From contig JBGTDA010000207.1 of assembly GCA_041748555.1 (NCBI GenBank), positions 1 through 7,534 on the forward strand: a stretch of DNA of 7,534 nucleotides, in the 5' to 3' direction. The translations under genes were made by a program, and so were the position numbers. This document shows, piece after piece, positions 5,778-7,534 of this stretch; position 1 is the first letter of the stretch; the number at the start of each line of letters is the position of its first letter. Under the pieces are notes generated by a model. That model made no database searches, was not told the origin of the DNA, and was given only the letters and a program-made list of their open reading frames with translations. The stretch comes from Rhodonellum sp041748555. Lineage in GTDB: Bacteria; Bacteroidota; Bacteroidia; Cytophagales; Cyclobacteriaceae.

Positions 5778-6416
5778 ATGGAAATCAGGCAATTACTACA
5801 AGCTTATGGTGGCCAGCCACTGACACACCAATTGCTGGTGTCCCTGTTCAGGGAGTACAAAAGGCCGAATGATAAAATCCATGAGCTTTTAAACAAAGGT
5901 ATTCTGGAACCGGTGAAGAAAGGACTTTATGTTCCAGGTTTCCTATTAGGGATACCCCGCCCCGAACCGTTCCTCCTTGCCAACCATATCCTGGGGCCGA
6001 GCTATGTTTCTCTGGAAAGTGCCCTGTCTTACCATGGACTGATACCGGAACTGACGCATGGTGTTTCCTCCGTTACCACAAAGGCCTCCCGCAATTATGG
6101 CACGCCCATGGGTCTATTCAGTTACATCCGACTTCCTTTGCCTTATTATTCCTTTGGCATCAGACAGGTGCAGTTAGCAGAAAAGCAGTTCGTTTTGATC
6201 GCAACACCGGAAAAAGCTTTATTTGATAAAGTGGTCACCACTTCTGGGGTAGTGCTAAGAAGTGCAGTGAACGCTGGGGATTATTTACAGTATGACCTTC
6301 GGATAGACAAAGAGACCTTAATGAAAATGGATACCAACAGCATGCAGAACTGGCTGGCCGATGCACCTAAAAAAGATAGTCTTTATCAGTTAATAAAAGC
6401 AATAGAAAGATTATGA
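5778..6416 (+). CDS. abiEi: Type IV TA system AbiEi family antitoxin
   Basis: A 212-residue protein with the AbiEi layout. An N-terminal winged-helix region (about 1-55) carries the recognition part KIHELLNKGILEPVKKGLYV (33-52). A C-terminal antitoxin domain carries the hallmarks YVSLESALSYHGLIPE (76-91) and TPEKALFD (143-150). By family, it represses the abiE operon and counteracts the AbiEii toxin without forming a stable toxin-antitoxin complex (type IV). The ATG at 5778 is preceded by no Shine-Dalgarno, and two inverted repeats lie just upstream as likely operators. Its TGA overlaps the toxin ATG by 4 bp (ATGA), so the two are translationally coupled. The length and domain ends look complete. 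AbiE systems give abortive phage resistance in several bacteria. Here that role is inferred from family and context. Confidence 0.9.
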   Translation: MEIRQLLQAYGGQPLTHQLLVSLFREYKRPNDKIHELLNKGILEPVKKGLYVPGFLLGIPRPEPFLLANHILGPSYVSLESALSYHGLIPELTHGVSSVTTKASRNYGTPMGLFSYIRLPLPYYSFGIRQVQLAEKQFVLIATPEKALFDKVVTTSGVVLRSAVNAGDYLQYDLRIDKETLMKMDTNSMQNWLADAPKKDSLYQLIKAIERL

Positions 6417-7270
6417 TCAAAGAGTGGTTGGATGAATACAAGCCCAAAAACAAAACAGAAGCGCTACATTTTCTACGGGAAATCATGCAGGAGGTCTCTT
6501 TGGCAGGACTATACCGTGCTGGTTTTTTTAAAAAAGCGGCGTTTTACGGTGGGACTTCCCTGCGAATATTTTATGGATTGAACCGCTTTTCCGAAGATCT
6601 TGATTTCTCACTGTTAGAGGAGAATCCCTCGTTTTCCCTGGATGAGTACATGGGCTCCGTACAGCATGAATTCCAGTCTATGGGAATGCAAGTATCTATA
6701 CGGGAGAAGCAAAAGGTCAACAAAACCCACATAGAATCCGCTTTTTTGAAATCAGAGACGGTATGGAAGGAACTGATACTGGAAGACATAATGCCACAAC
6801 ATGGCTTGAACGAGAGGGCAAATATCAAGATTAAGCTGGAGGTGGATACGAGGCCACCGCTTGGTTTTGAAACAGAAGAAAAGCTACTTTTAAGACCATT
6901 TTCCTTTTATGTCAAATGCTTTAGCCTTTCTGACCTCTTTGCTGGAAAAATGCACGCTTTGTTGTTCCGGAAATGGAAGAACAATGTCAAAGGGCGTGAC
7001 TGGTACGATATGGAGTGGTATATCAAGAGAGGGGTTTCGCTTAATCTGCACCATTTTTTAATTAGGGCAAAGGACAGTGGCGATTGGCAGGGAGAAGCGA
7101 TCACGCAAGAAGAATTCCGAAGCTTGCTGGCGGCAAAAATCGATTCAGTGAATTTCAACAGGATCAGATCTGATATAAGCAGATTTATAGCGAGGCCGGA
7201 GGAACTGGAAATATGGTCTCCAACCTATTTCCATGATCTTGTAGGGCATCTAAAAGTAAGTTGCCAGTAA
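6413..7270 (+). CDS. abiEii: AbiEii/AbiGii family nucleotidyltransferase toxin
   Basis: A 285-residue protein of the AbiEii (DUF1814) nucleotidyltransferase family. Motif I is GGTSL (46-50), with EDLDF at 61-65 giving the metal-binding D62xD64. Motif II is KLEVD (141-145). Motif III is FAGKMHALLFR (176-186), with K179 as the expected catalytic lysine. Motif IV is KGRDWYDM (193-200), with D196 and D199. All four motifs are intact, so the enzyme should be active. By family, it transfers nucleotides to a target, shown for relatives to be tRNA acceptor ends, and is bacteriostatic until countered by AbiEi. It starts inside the antitoxin stop (ATGA overlap). No transmembrane or signal segment is seen. 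No convincing terminator follows; only a T8 run at 7329-7336, without a good stem, is present before the convergent minus-strand genes. Confidence 0.92.
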   Translation: MIKEWLDEYKPKNKTEALHFLREIMQEVSLAGLYRAGFFKKAAFYGGTSLRIFYGLNRFSEDLDFSLLEENPSFSLDEYMGSVQHEFQSMGMQVSIREKQKVNKTHIESAFLKSETVWKELILEDIMPQHGLNERANIKIKLEVDTRPPLGFETEEKLLLRPFSFYVKCFSLSDLFAGKMHALLFRKWKNNVKGRDWYDMEWYIKRGVSLNLHHFLIRAKDSGDWQGEAITQEEFRSLLAAKIDSVNFNRIRSDISRFIARPEELEIWSPTYFHDLVGHLKVSCQ

Positions 7271-7308
7271 TATGGACATACTTAGGATTTTATACTTTCT
7301 TTAATTAT

Positions 7309-7443
7309 TCATAATTCAAGGATACTTATTTTTTTTAGTTTAAATAACAGCCGCATCATTGATGTAGTCATTAACGTGGCAAGTTTTGACGGTAATGCCA
7401 CATCTGTATCGAGAAATACTTCAGGCAAACTTCCTTTCAACAT
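7309..7443 (-). pseudogene. Truncated PIN-domain toxin
   Basis: A minus-strand frame starts at the ATG at 7443-7441 and ends at a TGA at 7311-7309, giving 44 residues. Its start, LPEVFLDTDVA (6-16), is the beginning of a PIN ribonuclease toxin: a strand ending in the catalytic aspartate of LDTDV. After that the sequence (from residue 17) no longer resembles a PIN domain, which normally needs about 130 residues and further acidic motifs. This appears to be a deletion remnant. The ATG overlaps the stop of the preceding minus-strand gene by 23 bp, the usual antitoxin-toxin arrangement. It lacks most catalytic residues and cannot be an active nuclease. The PIN assignment rests on about ten residues. 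Confidence 0.45.
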
Positions 7444-7534
7444 GGGCTTTGATTAATTCCTTATCCTCCTTGGTTTTGATACTTTTTGATTCTGCAAGCT
7501 TGTGAAGCAGCCTTTCTGCCGCCCTTTGGGCCTC
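7421..7534 (-). CDS. 3' end of unrecognised gene, possible antitoxin (partial)
   Basis: On the minus strand the frame is open from the window edge to a TGA at 7423-7421. This gives the last 37 residues of a protein: charged and helical, beginning EAQRAAERLLHKLAESK and ending KAHVERKFA. I recognise no family. Because the truncated PIN-like start overlaps its stop by 23 bp, an antitoxin role is a reasonable guess from context only. The start codon lies beyond position 7534. Confidence 0.45.
   Translation of the reverse strand, partial: EAQRAAERLLHKLAESKSIKTKEDKELIKAHVERKFA

Noticed and set aside
7271..7336. Terminator after abiEii based on the T8 run at 7329-7336
   Set aside because: No stable G/C stem precedes the T-run; only a tiny AATTAT/ATAATT stem with a two-base loop is present.
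1..7534. CRISPR array, tRNA or rRNA genes, IS element
   Set aside because: No regularly spaced direct repeats of CRISPR length, no cloverleaf or rRNA-like sequence and no transposase frame were seen on either strand.

Overview
The window looks like an accessory, defence-type region from a member of the Bacteroidota. The genes start without recognisable Shine-Dalgarno sequences and have A/T-rich leaders. One good TAnnTTTG (-7 type) box is visible at 5102-5109. The gene families present (AbiE, DUF433/DUF5615, PIN, AAA/DUF4143) are the usual contents of such islands. Nothing in the sequence fixes a genus.

Layout. Positions 1-361 are non-coding, or carry at most the last codons of an upstream gene; they hold a small 14-bp-period repeat cluster (142-198) and a dyad just before the first gene. 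Positions 362-4597 hold two large same-strand genes 48 bp apart. The first encodes a 933-residue protein made of a RelE/ParE-toxin-like N-terminus, a complete UvrD/Rep-type SF1 helicase core with all main motifs intact, and an ankyrin-repeat C-terminal part. The second encodes a 461-residue, all-helical protein that I do not firmly recognise. I regard this pair as the best candidate for an uncharacterised defence or stress module.

Positions 4598-5150 contain no intact gene. They hold a perfect 15-bp inverted repeat (4633-4673) and the wreck of an AAA/DUF4143 ATPase gene (about 4796-5084) broken by stops and frameshifts. Next comes a DUF433 antitoxin / DUF5615 PIN-like toxin pair (5151-5693, possibly to 5733). 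It shows a one-base lesion in an A7 run that cuts off the antitoxin N-terminus, and the toxin C-terminus may also be shifted out of frame.

Positions 5778-7270 are an intact type IV AbiE system: AbiEi antitoxin and AbiEii nucleotidyltransferase toxin, overlapping by 4 bp. Two overlapping inverted repeats at 5708-5752 are plausible AbiEi operators. At the right edge, on the minus strand, lie the 3' end of an unrecognised gene and a truncated PIN-toxin start that overlap like a toxin-antitoxin pair.

Reading the region as a whole: it mixes intact systems (helicase pair, AbiE) with decaying ones (DUF4143 ATPase, PIN, perhaps DUF433/DUF5615), which is typical of a defence island with gene turnover. 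All functional statements are inferred from motifs read by eye; no database search was possible.
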